In this document: positions 8,101 to 15,571 of the stretch, in pieces
How positions within the stretch are numbered: position 1 is the first letter of the stretch
Layout: each line of letters starts with the position of its first letter
DNA from: Verrucomicrobiia bacterium
GTDB taxonomy: Bacteria; Verrucomicrobiota; Verrucomicrobiia; Limisphaerales; DSYF01
NCBI GenBank assembly: GCA_035765895.1
Contig: DASTWL010000016.1
Coordinates: forward strand, 27,299-91,298
DNA length: 64,000 nt
Direction: 5' to 3'
Made by a program: the position numbers and the translations under genes
Notes under the pieces: generated by a model
The model's database searches: none
Seen by the model: the letters and a program-made list of their open reading frames with translations, nothing else
Told to the model about the DNA's origin: nothing

Positions 8101-9982
8101 GTTCACGCACCGGCACACGCGCGACGGCAATGATCCCTATCGCTTCTGCTACCTCTTCAAATATTCCCTCGACCTGCCGGCCAACGCGCGCACGTTGACC
8201 TTGCCAGACGCACCGAATGTGCGGGTCTTCGCGGTGTCGCTGGCCAAGGGCACAGCGGAGGAAACACAACCGGCAGGTGGGCCGTTGGCGGCGAACGAAC
8301 TGCCTTGGGCCAGCGCCGGGGCGAATCAAATCGTCAACGCTGACGCGCACGGTGTGGCCGCGGTCACGCTTGACGGCACGGGTTGTGGCGATCCAGATGG
8401 AAAGATTGTTTCATACCTGTGGACGATGGATGAAAAGCCACTGGCCGCCGGCGAGCGAGCAGTGGCGAAGCTAAAGCTGGGCCGGCACCTGATCCGGCTT
8501 GCCGTCACGGACAACGCCGGCGCCACCAGTGAAAGTGAAGTTGAGGTTCAGGTGTTGCCGTCGCTCCAGGTGACGGTGAAGGCATCGGCAACGCAGGCTG
8601 CTGCCGCGCCGCTGACGGTGCAGTTTGCCGCGACCGTGCGGGGTGGGCGAACCGAACGTTCTCACGCGCTGACTTTGGATGACGGCGGAACGATGACGGC
8701 ACAGGGTGAACACGCGCCGCGCGAACGGGTGCAGGATGCCTTTGATGGCAGCGCCGCGACCAAGTGGCTCGACTTTGCATTGGAGGATCCCGCCACGCGG
8801 GCGAGCTGGATTCAATATGAATTCCCCAACGGCCGGCGCGGGGAGGTGGTGAGCTACTCATTGACCGCCGCCGCCGACGCGCCGGCGCGGGATCCGCGGG
8901 ACTGGCGTCTGCTCGGTTCGAACGATGCCGGCGCCAACTGGACAACGCTGGATGTGCAGACCAACCAGACCTTTGCCGGCCGGGGGTTGGAGAAGGCTTT
9001 CCGTCTGGCCAGGCCCGCCAGTTTTAATCTTTTCCGCCTGCAAATCGACTGTGTGGCAGATCCCGCTGCGGCGAATGCGGTGCAACTGGCCGAACTCAAA
9101 TTGATCGGGACGCCGGCGGATTCGTATGTCTGGCAGTTCGGTGATGGTGGCCACTCGCGGGAGCAGAGTCCACAACACACCTACGCGCACGAAGGCAACT
9201 ATCAGGTGCGGCTGGCGGCCGCCCGCGGTGATTACACGGGCACTCATCAAATGCTGATGACGGTCGGTCCGCCCTTGCGTGCCACGGCCACCGCCACACC
9301 CGTGGCGGGTCAGCCCGGCACGGTTGCCTTTGCCGCCCGGGCCAGTGGCGGCAATGCGGCCCGCGCCCCCTACAACACCACCCTCGACGGTTACGGCGTT
9401 GTTGCGGCGCAGGGCGAGAATCAGCCCGCCGAAATCGCCGCCAACGCCTTCGATGCAACGAGCGCAACCAAGTGGCTGGATTTTGCCGGGGAGAACCCCG
9501 CCACGCGCGCCAGTTGGATTCAATATGCCTACGCGCATGGTCAGCAGTATCAGGTGGGCCGTTACGCCCTCACGTCCGCCAACGACGAGCCCGGCCGCGA
9601 CCCAATGAACTGGCGGTTGCTCGGTTCAAACGACGGCGGTGCGACGTGGACCATCGTGGATGTCCGCACCAACGAAACGTTCACGGACCGTAATCAGCGA
9701 CGCGAGTTCAGTTGCCGGAACGCCGCCGGCTTCCGCCTTTACCGGTTGGAAATTGACACGGTCAAAGACGCGGGCGCGGGCGGTGCGCTGCAACTGGCGG
9801 ATCTCGAGTTGATTGGCGTGCCCCTTTATCGTTACGAGTGGGATTTTGGTGACGGTTTCATGTCCACCGAACCCAACCCGCAGCATACCTACTCCGACTC
9901 GTCGCGCCACGATGTTTCCTTGGTGGTTTCAGACGGCGCCGCGTCCGTTACGAACAAGTTGACCGTCATTCCCAAGCCTTAA
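5135..9982 (+). CDS. GH38 alpha-mannosidase with C-terminal PKD and discoidin-like modules
   Basis: From the ATG at 5135 the protein has 1615 residues and a clear signal peptide ending near GPASA. The open frame reaches back to 4994, but that extension would bury the signal. The GH38 catalytic part shows the zinc motif GDSHLDTQW (His45, Asp47), the nucleophile motif LPDCFGFS (Asp158) and the later zinc-binding WHQFHDDLTGTS. GH38 enzymes are retaining, zinc-dependent alpha-mannosidases. After the mannosidase C-terminal domains come a PKD/REJ-like domain (about bases 8310-8560) and two PKD domains, each apparently interrupted by a discoidin (F5/8C)-like domain. It follows two GH92 genes, so the three may act together on mannose-rich glycans outside the cytoplasm. 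Confidence 0.93.
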   Translation: MKSISSLQRLSGVLALFGWCLGAVAGPASAEPATNKLLYVVGDSHLDTQWNWTVQDTIHPYLSNTLVRNFVLFTNYPDYTFSFEGAFKYQLAKEYYPAEYETLKHYIAQGRWRVAGASVDAGDVNIPSPESLIRHALYGNGYFKQEFGKTSLDLFLPDCFGFSYALPSIAAHCGLKGFSSAKLLWGSAIPYPFENIGRWVGPDGASVVAVIQPGAYDSHITENLANATNYLARIDEMGKATGLYLDYRYFGTGDIGGAPDARSVDWLEQSIHTTNGLLRVESAGADQLYRDLTPEQVVKLPTYQGELLMRIHGVGCYTAHSEMKTFNRRNEHWADSAERAAVMADWLQGGGTYPQERLTKAWERFLWHQFHDDLTGTSIDAAYQFSWNDELLSLNEFAAEQTRGIGVLARALDTTATGVPLVVFNPLSVESEDLVEATVTFSNGLPRAVRVFGPDGKEVPAQAGTPRGHSLPIVFLARVPAVGAATFDVRPADRPCALKTGLAVSKSRLENARYRVRLDGNGDVRSIYDKANQQELLARPIRWAFLHDEGTIWPAWEITYASETGRPAYLGRPARVEVLESGPARVTLGITRFKDNSTFLERISLAAGEAGDRVGWDVSANWHTRGTLLKVEFPLTAANPKATFDLGLGTIERGNATPNLYEVPAQQWADLTDTNGQYGVTVLNDSKYGWDKPDDHTLRLTIFHTPTPGLAYPHGAHNSLGSHRFQFAVMGHAGDWRAGRSSWTAARLNQPLQAFAAAAHPGPLGKTFAFLTTDSPNVMVKAVKKAEASDEVVVRLQELTGRPQTVQLAGAAPIVAARELTGAEEPLGALTPAGGKLTLKLTPYQPRTLALTLGAAAATVPKVVSQPVSLPFNLDVFSRDANRADGDFYQGYTIPAELVPASVVRDGVNFMLGSTADGAKNAVACRGQTIALPGSGFTRLYLLAAAAGGDTPAVFAVDGQARRLTVQDFTGFIGQWKPPLVKPDEVAWVFTHRHTRDGNDPYRFCYLFKYSLDLPANARTLTLPDAPNVRVFAVSLAKGTAEETQPAGGPLAANELPWASAGANQIVNADAHGVAAVTLDGTGCGDPDGKIVSYLWTMDEKPLAAGERAVAKLKLGRHLIRLAVTDNAGATSESEVEVQVLPSLQVTVKASATQAAAAPLTVQFAATVRGGRTERSHALTLDDGGTMTAQGEHAPRERVQDAFDGSAATKWLDFALEDPATRASWIQYEFPNGRRGEVVSYSLTAAADAPARDPRDWRLLGSNDAGANWTTLDVQTNQTFAGRGLEKAFRLARPASFNLFRLQIDCVADPAAANAVQLAELKLIGTPADSYVWQFGDGGHSREQSPQHTYAHEGNYQVRLAAARGDYTGTHQMLMTVGPPLRATATATPVAGQPGTVAFAARASGGNAARAPYNTTLDGYGVVAAQGENQPAEIAANAFDATSATKWLDFAGENPATRASWIQYAYAHGQQYQVGRYALTSANDEPGRDPMNWRLLGSNDGGATWTIVDVRTNETFTDRNQRREFSCRNAAGFRLYRLEIDTVKDAGAGGALQLADLELIGVPLYRYEWDFGDGFMSTEPNPQHTYSDSSRHDVSLVVSDGAASVTNKLTVIPKP
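8561..9268 (+). repeat. Internal repeat unit 1: PKD domain with inserted discoidin-like domain
   Basis: The segment starts as a PKD domain (APLTVQFAATVRGG), breaks off, continues as an approximately 155-residue discoidin-like domain (FDGSAATKWLDF, WRLLGSNDAGANWTTLDV), and then resumes PKD at 9122 with YVWQFGDGGHSREQSPQHTY. Unit 2 repeats this order. Confidence 0.75.
9275..9979 (+). repeat. Internal repeat unit 2: PKD domain with inserted discoidin-like domain
   Basis: This unit has the same order as unit 1: PKD start (GTVAFAARASGG), discoidin-like part (FDATSATKWLDF, WRLLGSNDGGATWTIVDV), then the PKD second half from about 9827 (YEWDFGDGFMSTEPNPQHTY). The discoidin parts of the two units are close in sequence, so the composite unit was duplicated as a whole. 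Confidence 0.75.
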
Positions 9983-10359
9983 GCCGGGTCAGTCGGGCGA
10001 GGTGCTCCAACGAGATTCAGTTCCCCCTGAATCCGGCGGTGGAACAGGCATTGTGCATGTCCGTTGGGACGAACGAATTGGGTGTTGCGCAGGCCCGGCA
10101 GGATATGCTGGCGGATACAAAACTCCCATAAAAGCTACATTTTTCACGTTGGCTGGAAATGGGCCTGCCGCATAGAGTCGATTAGTTCCCAACAGCCAAC
10201 CCATGACGTAAATGCCAACCAACCACGCCCGTGTGTCCGCTTCTGAAAACCCTTCGGCGATGTGAGACTATTTCCCCACTCGGCGGCACCTGAGGCCGCC
10301 GATGGAAGTTTTCGCCGGATTTGTTTATATTCCTATTGCCTGCCCCAAACCTAATCACC
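9983..10359. other. Intergenic region before pseudopilin gene
   Basis: No supported gene in about 375 bp. A perfect 8-bp inverted repeat lies at 10280-10302 (TCGGCGGC, 7-base loop, GCCGCCGA), 57 bp before the ATG at 10360. It has no T-tract, so its role (5'-UTR hairpin or operator) is open. The in-frame TTG at 10321 is not preferred as start because the ATG at 10360 gives a normal prepilin leader. Confidence 0.5.
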
Positions 10360-11277
10360 ATGAAACCATCCAAGTTGCACTCCCATTGCGCAGGGGAAAG
10401 CCGGGCCGGAAGCGCTTCCGGATTTACCCTGATTGAACTGTTGGTGGTCATTGCCATCATCGCCATTTTGGCGGCCATGCTGCTGCCCGCGCTGAGCAAG
10501 GCCAAAGTCAAGACCCAGGGCATTTACTGCATGAACAACGGGCATCAGATGATGACGGCCGTGCAGCTCTACACCGGGGATAACACCGAATTTTATCCAC
10601 CCAACCCGGACGATGGCACCACGACGGTGGGCCACAATTGGTGTCCCGGGCATGCGGGACCGGGAGAAGGGGAAGAATTCAATCCGGACATTTTGATCGA
10701 CCCAACCCGCAGCCTGCTGGCCAACTACATTGGCGGCAATGCCACCATCTTCAAATGTCCGGCCGACAAACGCATGGGCCGTTATCAAGGCACCAATCCG
10801 TCCAAGGCTGGCCAAATTGTTCCGGCGGCCCGCACGTTTTCCATGAACCAAGCCGTTGGCACCATTTGTCCCGCCTATGACCGCGGGGCGGGGCACAGCG
10901 GCGCGCCGACTTTGGCGGTCAACGGTCCGTGGCTCAATAACTCGCACAGTCACCGGCGTAACTCGCCTTACAACACCTTTGGCAAGACCTCCCAAGTGAC
11001 GCAGCCCAGTCCGTCCGATTTGTGGGTTTTCATCGATGAAGATGCCGACAGCCTCAACGACGGCGGCTTCGGTTTCGGGATGAACTCGGCTGAATGGATC
11101 GATTTCCCTGGCACTTATCACAACATGGCGTGCGGGTTTGCCTTTGCGGACGGCCATTCGGAAATTCACAAGTGGCGCGATGGCCGCACGGCGGTGGTGA
11201 ATCACAACGTCAGCCGCCGCTCGGTTCCGGGGAGTGTGGATTGGCAGTGGATGTATCAACACACCTCGGCAAAATAA
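10360..11277 (+). CDS. Pseudopilin-like protein, H-X9-DG type
   Basis: The 305-residue protein has a 21-residue basic leader ending in Gly, then [19 protein letters not shown], the prepilin peptidase site with Glu at mature position 5, and a single hydrophobic helix. The C-terminal half contains YHNMACGFAFADGHSEIHKW, an H-X9-DG motif typical of the large planctomycete/verrucomicrobial family of type II secretion-like pseudopilins. It is expected to sit in the inner membrane with a globular periplasmic domain. It follows the GH38 gene by 377 bp and ends at a strong terminator, so it may be its own unit. The specific role of this family is not established. Confidence 0.9.
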   Translation: MKPSKLHSHCAGESRAGSASGFTLIELLVVIAIIAILAAMLLPALSKAKVKTQGIYCMNNGHQMMTAVQLYTGDNTEFYPPNPDDGTTTVGHNWCPGHAGPGEGEEFNPDILIDPTRSLLANYIGGNATIFKCPADKRMGRYQGTNPSKAGQIVPAARTFSMNQAVGTICPAYDRGAGHSGAPTLAVNGPWLNNSHSHRRNSPYNTFGKTSQVTQPSPSDLWVFIDEDADSLNDGGFGFGMNSAEWIDFPGTYHNMACGFAFADGHSEIHKWRDGRTAVVNHNVSRRSVPGSVDWQWMYQHTSAK

Positions 11278-11306
11278 GACGCTAATTTGACGGAAATCTC
11301 CCTGCG

Positions 11307-11341
11307 AGTCCGGCCGGCTTGAAACCGGCCGGACTTTTTTT
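11307..11341 (+). terminator. Strong Rho-independent terminator after the pseudopilin gene
   Basis: A perfect 11-bp stem (AGTCCGGCCGG / CCGGCCGGACT) with loop CTTGAAA is followed by a run of seven T. It begins 30 bp after the pseudopilin stop and closes that transcription unit. Confidence 0.92.
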
Positions 11342-11380
11342 GGACGAATCGCAGCCGGGCAGTTTGCAGTTGACGCATTC

Positions 11381-11397
11381 ACTTTGCATGGCAAAGT
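11381..11397. promoter_or_regulatory. Palindromic operator candidate 1
   Basis: ACTTTGC-ATG-GCAAAGT is a perfect 7-bp inverted repeat ending 6 bp before the ATG at 11404. A TTGACG hexamer at 11370 could be the -35 element, so a bound protein would block this promoter. The same core (CTTTGY-N3-RCAAAG) recurs at 12377 in front of the next operon. The winged-helix protein encoded at 12021 is the obvious candidate ligand. Confidence 0.6.
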
Positions 11398-11403
11398 TTC
11401 CTT

Positions 11404-12024
11404 ATGAATGCCGACTGGGCCGCTGAAAATCTGCAAACCATTCGCACCCTCATGGAGCGTTCGGCGTTGTATCGTCGGCAGCTGGCGCCCATCTGCCTGC
11501 TGGTTGGCCTCGTCGGGCTGGCCGCCGGCGCCGTGGGCTGGGAGACACAATGCGATTCTCCGCGCCGCTTCGTGCTGTTTTGGTTCGCCATCGCCGCCGT
11601 GTCTTTGGCCGGCGCCTTCGTGGTGGTTCGCCGCCAGGCGTTGCGCGACAAGGAATCGTTCTGGTCGCCGCCGACCCGGCGGGTGGCGCAGGCCATGTTG
11701 CCGTGTCTCTACATCGGCTTGATTGCGGGACTCGTGGTGGGATTTGTTGCCGATGATCCGGGTGTCACGTGGGCGGTGATTCCGGTGTGGATGGCGCTCT
11801 ACGGGGCGGCGCTGCACGCGGCCGGCTTCTTCATGCCGCGCGGCATTCGGCTGTTCGGTTGGGCCTTCATCCTTGGCGCCACCTTGCTCCTGCTGTGCCT
11901 TTCGTCGCTGTCCCAGCCTTGGGAGTTTCGCTTTACCCACCCCGTCATGGGCGCCGCCTTCGGCGGACTGCATCTGGCTTATGGCATTTACCTGCTCTTC
12001 TCCGAGAAGCGCCGCACGCCGTGA
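11404..12024 (+). CDS. Six-TM inner-membrane protein, unknown function
   Basis: The 206-residue protein has a short cytoplasmic N-terminus and about six hydrophobic segments (roughly residues 23-42, 47-71, 88-112, 115-138, 140-162 and 173-198). I recognise no catalytic motif. Its stop overlaps the GTG start of the winged-helix regulator gene (GTGA), so the two are translated together. A membrane protein paired with a small winged-helix regulator suggests a sensing or autoregulated unit; this is inference. The start codon lies only 7 bp after the palindrome, so the message may be nearly leaderless. Confidence 0.75.
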   Translation: MNADWAAENLQTIRTLMERSALYRRQLAPICLLVGLVGLAAGAVGWETQCDSPRRFVLFWFAIAAVSLAGAFVVVRRQALRDKESFWSPPTRRVAQAMLPCLYIGLIAGLVVGFVADDPGVTWAVIPVWMALYGAALHAAGFFMPRGIRLFGWAFILGATLLLLCLSSLSQPWEFRFTHPVMGAAFGGLHLAYGIYLLFSEKRRTP

Positions 12025-12329
12025 ACCCGGAACCCTTCCTCCAACTCGACCGTGTGATTCACGAGAAGGGGCGGCTGGGAATCATGTCCATGCTGGCCGC
12101 CGCCCCCGAACTCGCCTTCACCGAACTGCGCGATTCGCTGGGCATGACGGATGGAAACCTCACCACGCACATCCGGACGTTGCAGGAAGCGGGCTACGTG
12201 GCGGTGGCCAAGTCCTACCAAAACAACCGTCCGCTCACGACGTGTTCCCTGACCACCACCGGGCGCAAAGCCTTTGCGGACTACATCGGCCTGCTGGAGC
12301 AAATCATCCAGCAAAGCCGGCCAGCCTGA
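12021..12329 (+). CDS. Small winged-helix transcriptional regulator
   Basis: Starting at GTG 12021, the protein has 102 residues and consists almost entirely of one winged-helix domain: LDRVIHEKGRLGIMSML, then FTELRDSLGMTDGNLTTHIRTL as the helix-turn-helix, and a wing ending in TTTGRKAFADYI. This matches the stand-alone winged-helix group (MarR/ArsR-like fold, often called HTH_27). No ligand-binding domain or metal-binding Cys/His cluster is visible. The longer upstream reading frame runs through the membrane-protein gene and is rejected. Two similar palindromes, one before its own operon and one before the next, are likely binding sites, which would make it autoregulatory and a regulator of the ispH-like operon. 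Confidence 0.85.
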   Translation: MNPEPFLQLDRVIHEKGRLGIMSMLAAAPELAFTELRDSLGMTDGNLTTHIRTLQEAGYVAVAKSYQNNRPLTTCSLTTTGRKAFADYIGLLEQIIQQSRPA

Positions 12330-12376
12330 TTTCATGAACCATTCGTTGAACATAAATTTCCAGTCGTGGTCATCTA

Positions 12377-12391
12377 CTTTGTATTACAAAG
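12377..12391. promoter_or_regulatory. Palindromic operator candidate 2
   Basis: CTTTGT-ATT-ACAAAG (6-bp arms, 3-bp centre) has the same architecture and almost the same sequence as the palindrome at 11381. It lies 47 bp after the regulator gene and 121 bp before the ispH-like gene, where the promoter of the following operon is expected. Confidence 0.6.
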
Positions 12392-12399
12392 CGAAGCCG

Positions 12400-12516
12400 A
12401 TGAAACCAAGGCAGCCACGCATCATGCGCCAGGCAACATGCCGTGGGCGGGGAGCCGGCGGTTCCACTTACGGTTTCTTTCGAGTGTTGCGTAGTTCACC
12501 AGCCAATTCGTTATGA
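12400..12516 (+). CDS. Possible 38-residue leader ORF overlapping the ispH-like start
   Basis: An ATG 9 bp after operator candidate 2 opens a basic 38-residue frame (MKPRQPRIMRQATCRGRG at its start) that ends with TGA inside the ATGA of the ispH-like start. The overlap would couple translation. I do not recognise the peptide and short chance ORFs are common at this GC content. Confidence 0.3.
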   Translation: MKPRQPRIMRQATCRGRGAGGSTYGFFRVLRSSPANSL

Positions 12517-13397
12517 AAATTCTCCGCGCGGATCATCTCGGCATGTGCTTTGGCGTGCGCGACGCCATCGCACTGGCCGTCACCCAGGCGAAACAGCAGC
12601 CGCTCACCATCCTTGGCGAGCTGGTGCACAATGCCACGGTGGTGGCGGATTTGCAGGCCCGCGGCATCCGCCTCGCCCGCCAGCCGGGCGAGGTGGCGAC
12701 GCCCGCCGTGATGATCACCGCCCACGGCGCTTCCGAGGTGGCCAAGGCCGGCGCCGCTGCTCGGGGGCTGCACGTGCTCGAAGCCACCTGTCCGCTGGTG
12801 CACGTGGCGCACCGGGCGCTGGCCACCCTGGTGCAGGCCGGCTTTCATCCGGTGGTGGTCGGCAAACGCGGTCACGTGGAAGTGCGGGGCCTGACCGAAG
12901 ATTATCCGGAGTGCGACGTGGTGCTGAGCGAAGACGACGTCGCGCAACTGGCGGAGCGTTCCCGCTTCGGCGTCGTGGCGCAGACCACGCAACCCATCGA
13001 GCGGGTGCGGCATCTGGCGGCGCTCATCCGGCAGCGTTTTCCGCGGTCGGAAGTGCGCTTGGTTGACACCGTTTGCCAGCCGACGAAGCAGCGCCAGCAC
13101 GCGGCCGTGGACCTGGCACAGCGTTGCGACGTCGTCGTCGTAGTGGGCGGCGCGGACAGCAACAACACCCGCGAACTCGCCGTCACGTGCCGGCAACAGG
13201 GCGCGCGCGTGCACCACGTGCAGACCGCCGCCGACCTGTGCGCCGAATGGTTTCACACCGCGGCCGCGGTTGGCATCACCGCGGGCACTTCCACGCCGGA
13301 TGTCTTGATTGACGGTGTGGAGCAATGGCTGCGCCGGCTGGCGCAGGCAAAAATCGAATCCATCCAAACCAAGGAGGCAACATGCAAGCATGGCTGA
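12513..13397 (+). CDS. ispH: IspH-like 4-hydroxy-3-methylbut-2-enyl diphosphate reductase
   Basis: The 294-residue protein carries the three Fe-S cluster cysteines of IspH (Cys12 in LGMCFGV, Cys93 in EATCPLV, Cys188 in DTVCQPTKQRQ). The substrate-binding positions are also recognisable: LVHN, TAHG, GHVEV (normally GHPEV), QTTQP, and TAGTSTPD. The usual S-S-N-S stretch near the end reads DSNNTREL, so one active-site Ser appears changed to Asn. IspH makes IPP and DMAPP in the cytosolic MEP pathway using a 4Fe-4S cluster. The gene heads an operon of ferritin-like and membrane proteins, which is not a usual place for a housekeeping IspH. It could be the sole IspH or a divergent paralogue. Confidence 0.85.
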   Translation: MKILRADHLGMCFGVRDAIALAVTQAKQQPLTILGELVHNATVVADLQARGIRLARQPGEVATPAVMITAHGASEVAKAGAAARGLHVLEATCPLVHVAHRALATLVQAGFHPVVVGKRGHVEVRGLTEDYPECDVVLSEDDVAQLAERSRFGVVAQTTQPIERVRHLAALIRQRFPRSEVRLVDTVCQPTKQRQHAAVDLAQRCDVVVVVGGADSNNTRELAVTCRQQGARVHHVQTAADLCAEWFHTAAAVGITAGTSTPDVLIDGVEQWLRRLAQAKIESIQTKEATCKHG

Positions 13398-14119
13398 ACT
13401 ACTTTGAACAAAATCGCGCGCACCGGCTGCCCGTGCCGTGGGAACAGGGCGTGCACCTCGAACCCCGGCTGCGCGGGCCCCTGATCCGTTCCCTGCAAAA
13501 ATTCCAAATCGGTGAGAGTGGCGAGGGCCGGCGGCTGCGTCGTCACGCGGCTGCCACGGGCGACGCCGTGTATCAGGCGGCGATTGACTTGTTCATCAAG
13601 GAGGAACAGGAGCACGCCCGGTTGATGGCCGCGGTGCTGCAACGCCTCGGGGCGCCGTTGCTTGCCAGCGACTGGACGGACCATTGCTTCATATTTCTGC
13701 GCCGCTGCTTTGGGCTGCATCAGGAACTGATGGTGCTGCTGCTGCCCGAGATGATTGCCAGGCGCTACTTCCGGGCGCTGCTCGAGGGTTCGAACGATCC
13801 GGTGCTGCGGGCGGTCTGCGCGCAGATCCTCCGGGATGAGGACGGGCACGTGGCCTTTCACGTGGATTACCTGCGGCGCGCGTTCGCGTCGCTCTCGTTC
13901 AGCCAGCGCATCGCGGCACAGGTGGTGTGGCGCCTGCTGTTTCGCGGGGCGTGTCTGGTGGTCATGCTCGATCATCGCGGTGCGCTGCGGGCCGGCGGCG
14001 TCGGCGCCGCGGCGTTTTGGCGGGATTGCGGGCGGATTTTTGACGAGACGGCGGCGGGCATTTTTTCACCGGCGCACGTGCTCGCGCCGGTCAAGTTGAC
14101 CTGGGAATGGCCGGCATGA
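13382..14119 (+). CDS. Ferritin-like (di-iron) protein
   Basis: The ATG at 13382 is preceded by a strong AAGGAGG and overlaps the ispH-like gene by 16 bp; the frame extends further upstream but without such a site. The 245-residue product is helical and has two ExxH signatures, EEQEH (in FIKEEQEHARLM) and EDGH (in ILRDEDGHVAFH), separated by a helix with further Glu residues (LHQELMVLLLPEM). This is the pattern of a ferritin-like four-helix bundle that binds two metal ions, as in di-iron hydroxylases and the MiaE-like/DUF455 group. No signal peptide is seen. The tight coupling to an Fe-S enzyme suggests a redox or hydroxylation step, but the substrate is unknown. Confidence 0.75.
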   Translation: MQAWLNYFEQNRAHRLPVPWEQGVHLEPRLRGPLIRSLQKFQIGESGEGRRLRRHAAATGDAVYQAAIDLFIKEEQEHARLMAAVLQRLGAPLLASDWTDHCFIFLRRCFGLHQELMVLLLPEMIARRYFRALLEGSNDPVLRAVCAQILRDEDGHVAFHVDYLRRAFASLSFSQRIAAQVVWRLLFRGACLVVMLDHRGALRAGGVGAAAFWRDCGRIFDETAAGIFSPAHVLAPVKLTWEWPA

Positions 14120-14832
14120 ATTCGCGCGCGCGCAACTTCGGACGCTGGTGGACCGTGTGCCTTTTCGCGGTGGCGATGGCATGGGTGGAAGCGGCGGTGG
14201 TGTTTGATTTGCGCACCATGGTGGACCGTCTGGAGCCCTATCAGGAAAATCCGCTGCCCCTCATCGGCCGCCTCGGGCCGGTTGAACTCGTGCGCGAACT
14301 GGCGACGTTGATCATGCTGCTGACGGTGGGCGTGCTGGCGGGGAAAACGTGGCGGGCGCGCTGGGGTTATGCCCTGCTCGCCTTCGGGGCATGGGACATT
14401 TTTTACTACGCCGGCCTGAAAGTGATCTGCGGCTGGCCGCACTCGTTGCTGGACTGGGACATCCTGTTCCTGCTGCCGCTGCCGTGGTGGGGACCGGTGC
14501 TGGCGCCGATGCTGATTGCGCTGTTGATGATCATCTGGGGCACGTTGGCGACGCAATTGCCGCCCGTCGCCGTGTCCCGCCGCGCCACCGGAATGGCCTG
14601 GACCGCGGCCGGTGTCGGCATGTTGCTGGCATTGCTGGTTTTCATGAACGATGCCTTGCGCGTGGCGGACCAGGGCGTGCCGGTCATCCGCCAGGTGCTG
14701 CCCACGCACTTCAACTGGCCGTTGTTTCTGGTTGCACTGGGCGGGATGGCGGTGCCAATTGTGCAGCTAAGCATCAGCCGGTGGCGGCATCGTCAGCCGG
14801 TGACGGCGGCAGCCCAACTTGTGGAGCGTTAA
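14107..14832 (+). CDS. Multi-pass membrane protein, unknown
   Basis: The 241-residue protein overlaps the end of the ferritin-like gene by 13 bp; a second ATG at 14116 is an equally good start. It has about six hydrophobic segments, the first at residues 14-32 and others around ELATLIMLLTVGVLAG, YALLAFGAWDIFYYAG, WWGPVLAPMLIALLMIIWG, MAWTAAGVGMLLALLVFM and FLVALGGMAVPIVQLS. The conserved-looking WDIFYYAGLKV segment with a nearby WPHSLLDWDILFLLP loop is reminiscent of hypothetical proteins found in bacterial membrane operons. No function can be assigned. Confidence 0.75.
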   Translation: MAGMNSRARNFGRWWTVCLFAVAMAWVEAAVVFDLRTMVDRLEPYQENPLPLIGRLGPVELVRELATLIMLLTVGVLAGKTWRARWGYALLAFGAWDIFYYAGLKVICGWPHSLLDWDILFLLPLPWWGPVLAPMLIALLMIIWGTLATQLPPVAVSRRATGMAWTAAGVGMLLALLVFMNDALRVADQGVPVIRQVLPTHFNWPLFLVALGGMAVPIVQLSISRWRHRQPVTAAAQLVER

Positions 14833-14834
14833 CC

Positions 14835-15569
14835 ATGGCAACCTCTTCTCCCGCCTGCCCTCCTTCTTCGCTTGCGGCCCGGCTGCGCGGGGAAGTGGCC
14901 GCGCTCATGGACTGGACGGCGGAGTGGCGGGCGCGCCGGGTGGCGCGGGACGTGGCACTCATCGTGATTGGGGCGGGAACCTTCGGCGCGGCGCTGGGCA
15001 GCTGGCGCGATCCCTGGCAGGCGGTGTTCAGTGCCGTCAAACTGCCGGTCATTCTCCTGCTGACCGCGGTGGCCAACGCCCTGTTGAATGCAATGCTGGC
15101 GCCGCTGCTTGGGCTCCACATGGAATTTCGCCGGGCCCTGCTCGTCATTCTTACGAGCTTCGCCCTGGCGGCGGCCATCCTGGGCGCCTTCAGTCCGCTG
15201 GCTGCCTTTGTCATCTGGAATGCGCCGCCCCTCGCTGCGGGCGCCAACAACTCGACCACCCACGCGTTCATCCTGCTGGTGCTGGTGCTGGTCATCGCCT
15301 TCGCGGGGATGGCGGCGAACGTCCGGTTGTTCCAGTTGCTCGGTGCGCTGGCGGGCCGGCCGCCCGGTGGCCTGGCCCGGCGGGGGATCGCGGTGCGGGT
15401 GTTGTTTGCCTGGCTGGCGGCGAATCTGTTTTTTGGCAGCCAGCTTTCGTGGATTCTGCGCCCGTTTGTGGGCGCGCCGCATTTGCCGGTGCAGTTTCTG
15501 CGGCCGGATGCGCTGAACGGTAATTTTTTCGAAGCCGTGTTCCGCTCGGCGGTGCGGCTGTTCAACTGA
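14835..15569 (+). CDS. Multi-pass membrane protein related to the one at 16241
   Basis: From the ATG at 14835, 2 bp after the previous stop, the protein has 244 residues. The open frame continues far upstream into the previous gene and is rejected there. About five to six hydrophobic segments are visible, starting with DVALIVIGAGTFGAALGSW and then LPVILLLTAVANALLNAML. The order (amphipathic N-terminus with an Arg-rich stretch, TM, G-x-W/F loop, V/LK, TM) resembles the protein at 16241, so the two may be distant paralogues of a Yip1-like membrane family. Function unknown. Confidence 0.75.
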   Translation: MATSSPACPPSSLAARLRGEVAALMDWTAEWRARRVARDVALIVIGAGTFGAALGSWRDPWQAVFSAVKLPVILLLTAVANALLNAMLAPLLGLHMEFRRALLVILTSFALAAAILGAFSPLAAFVIWNAPPLAAGANNSTTHAFILLVLVLVIAFAGMAANVRLFQLLGALAGRPPGGLARRGIAVRVLFAWLAANLFFGSQLSWILRPFVGAPHLPVQFLRPDALNGNFFEAVFRSAVRLFN

Positions 15570-15571
15570 AA

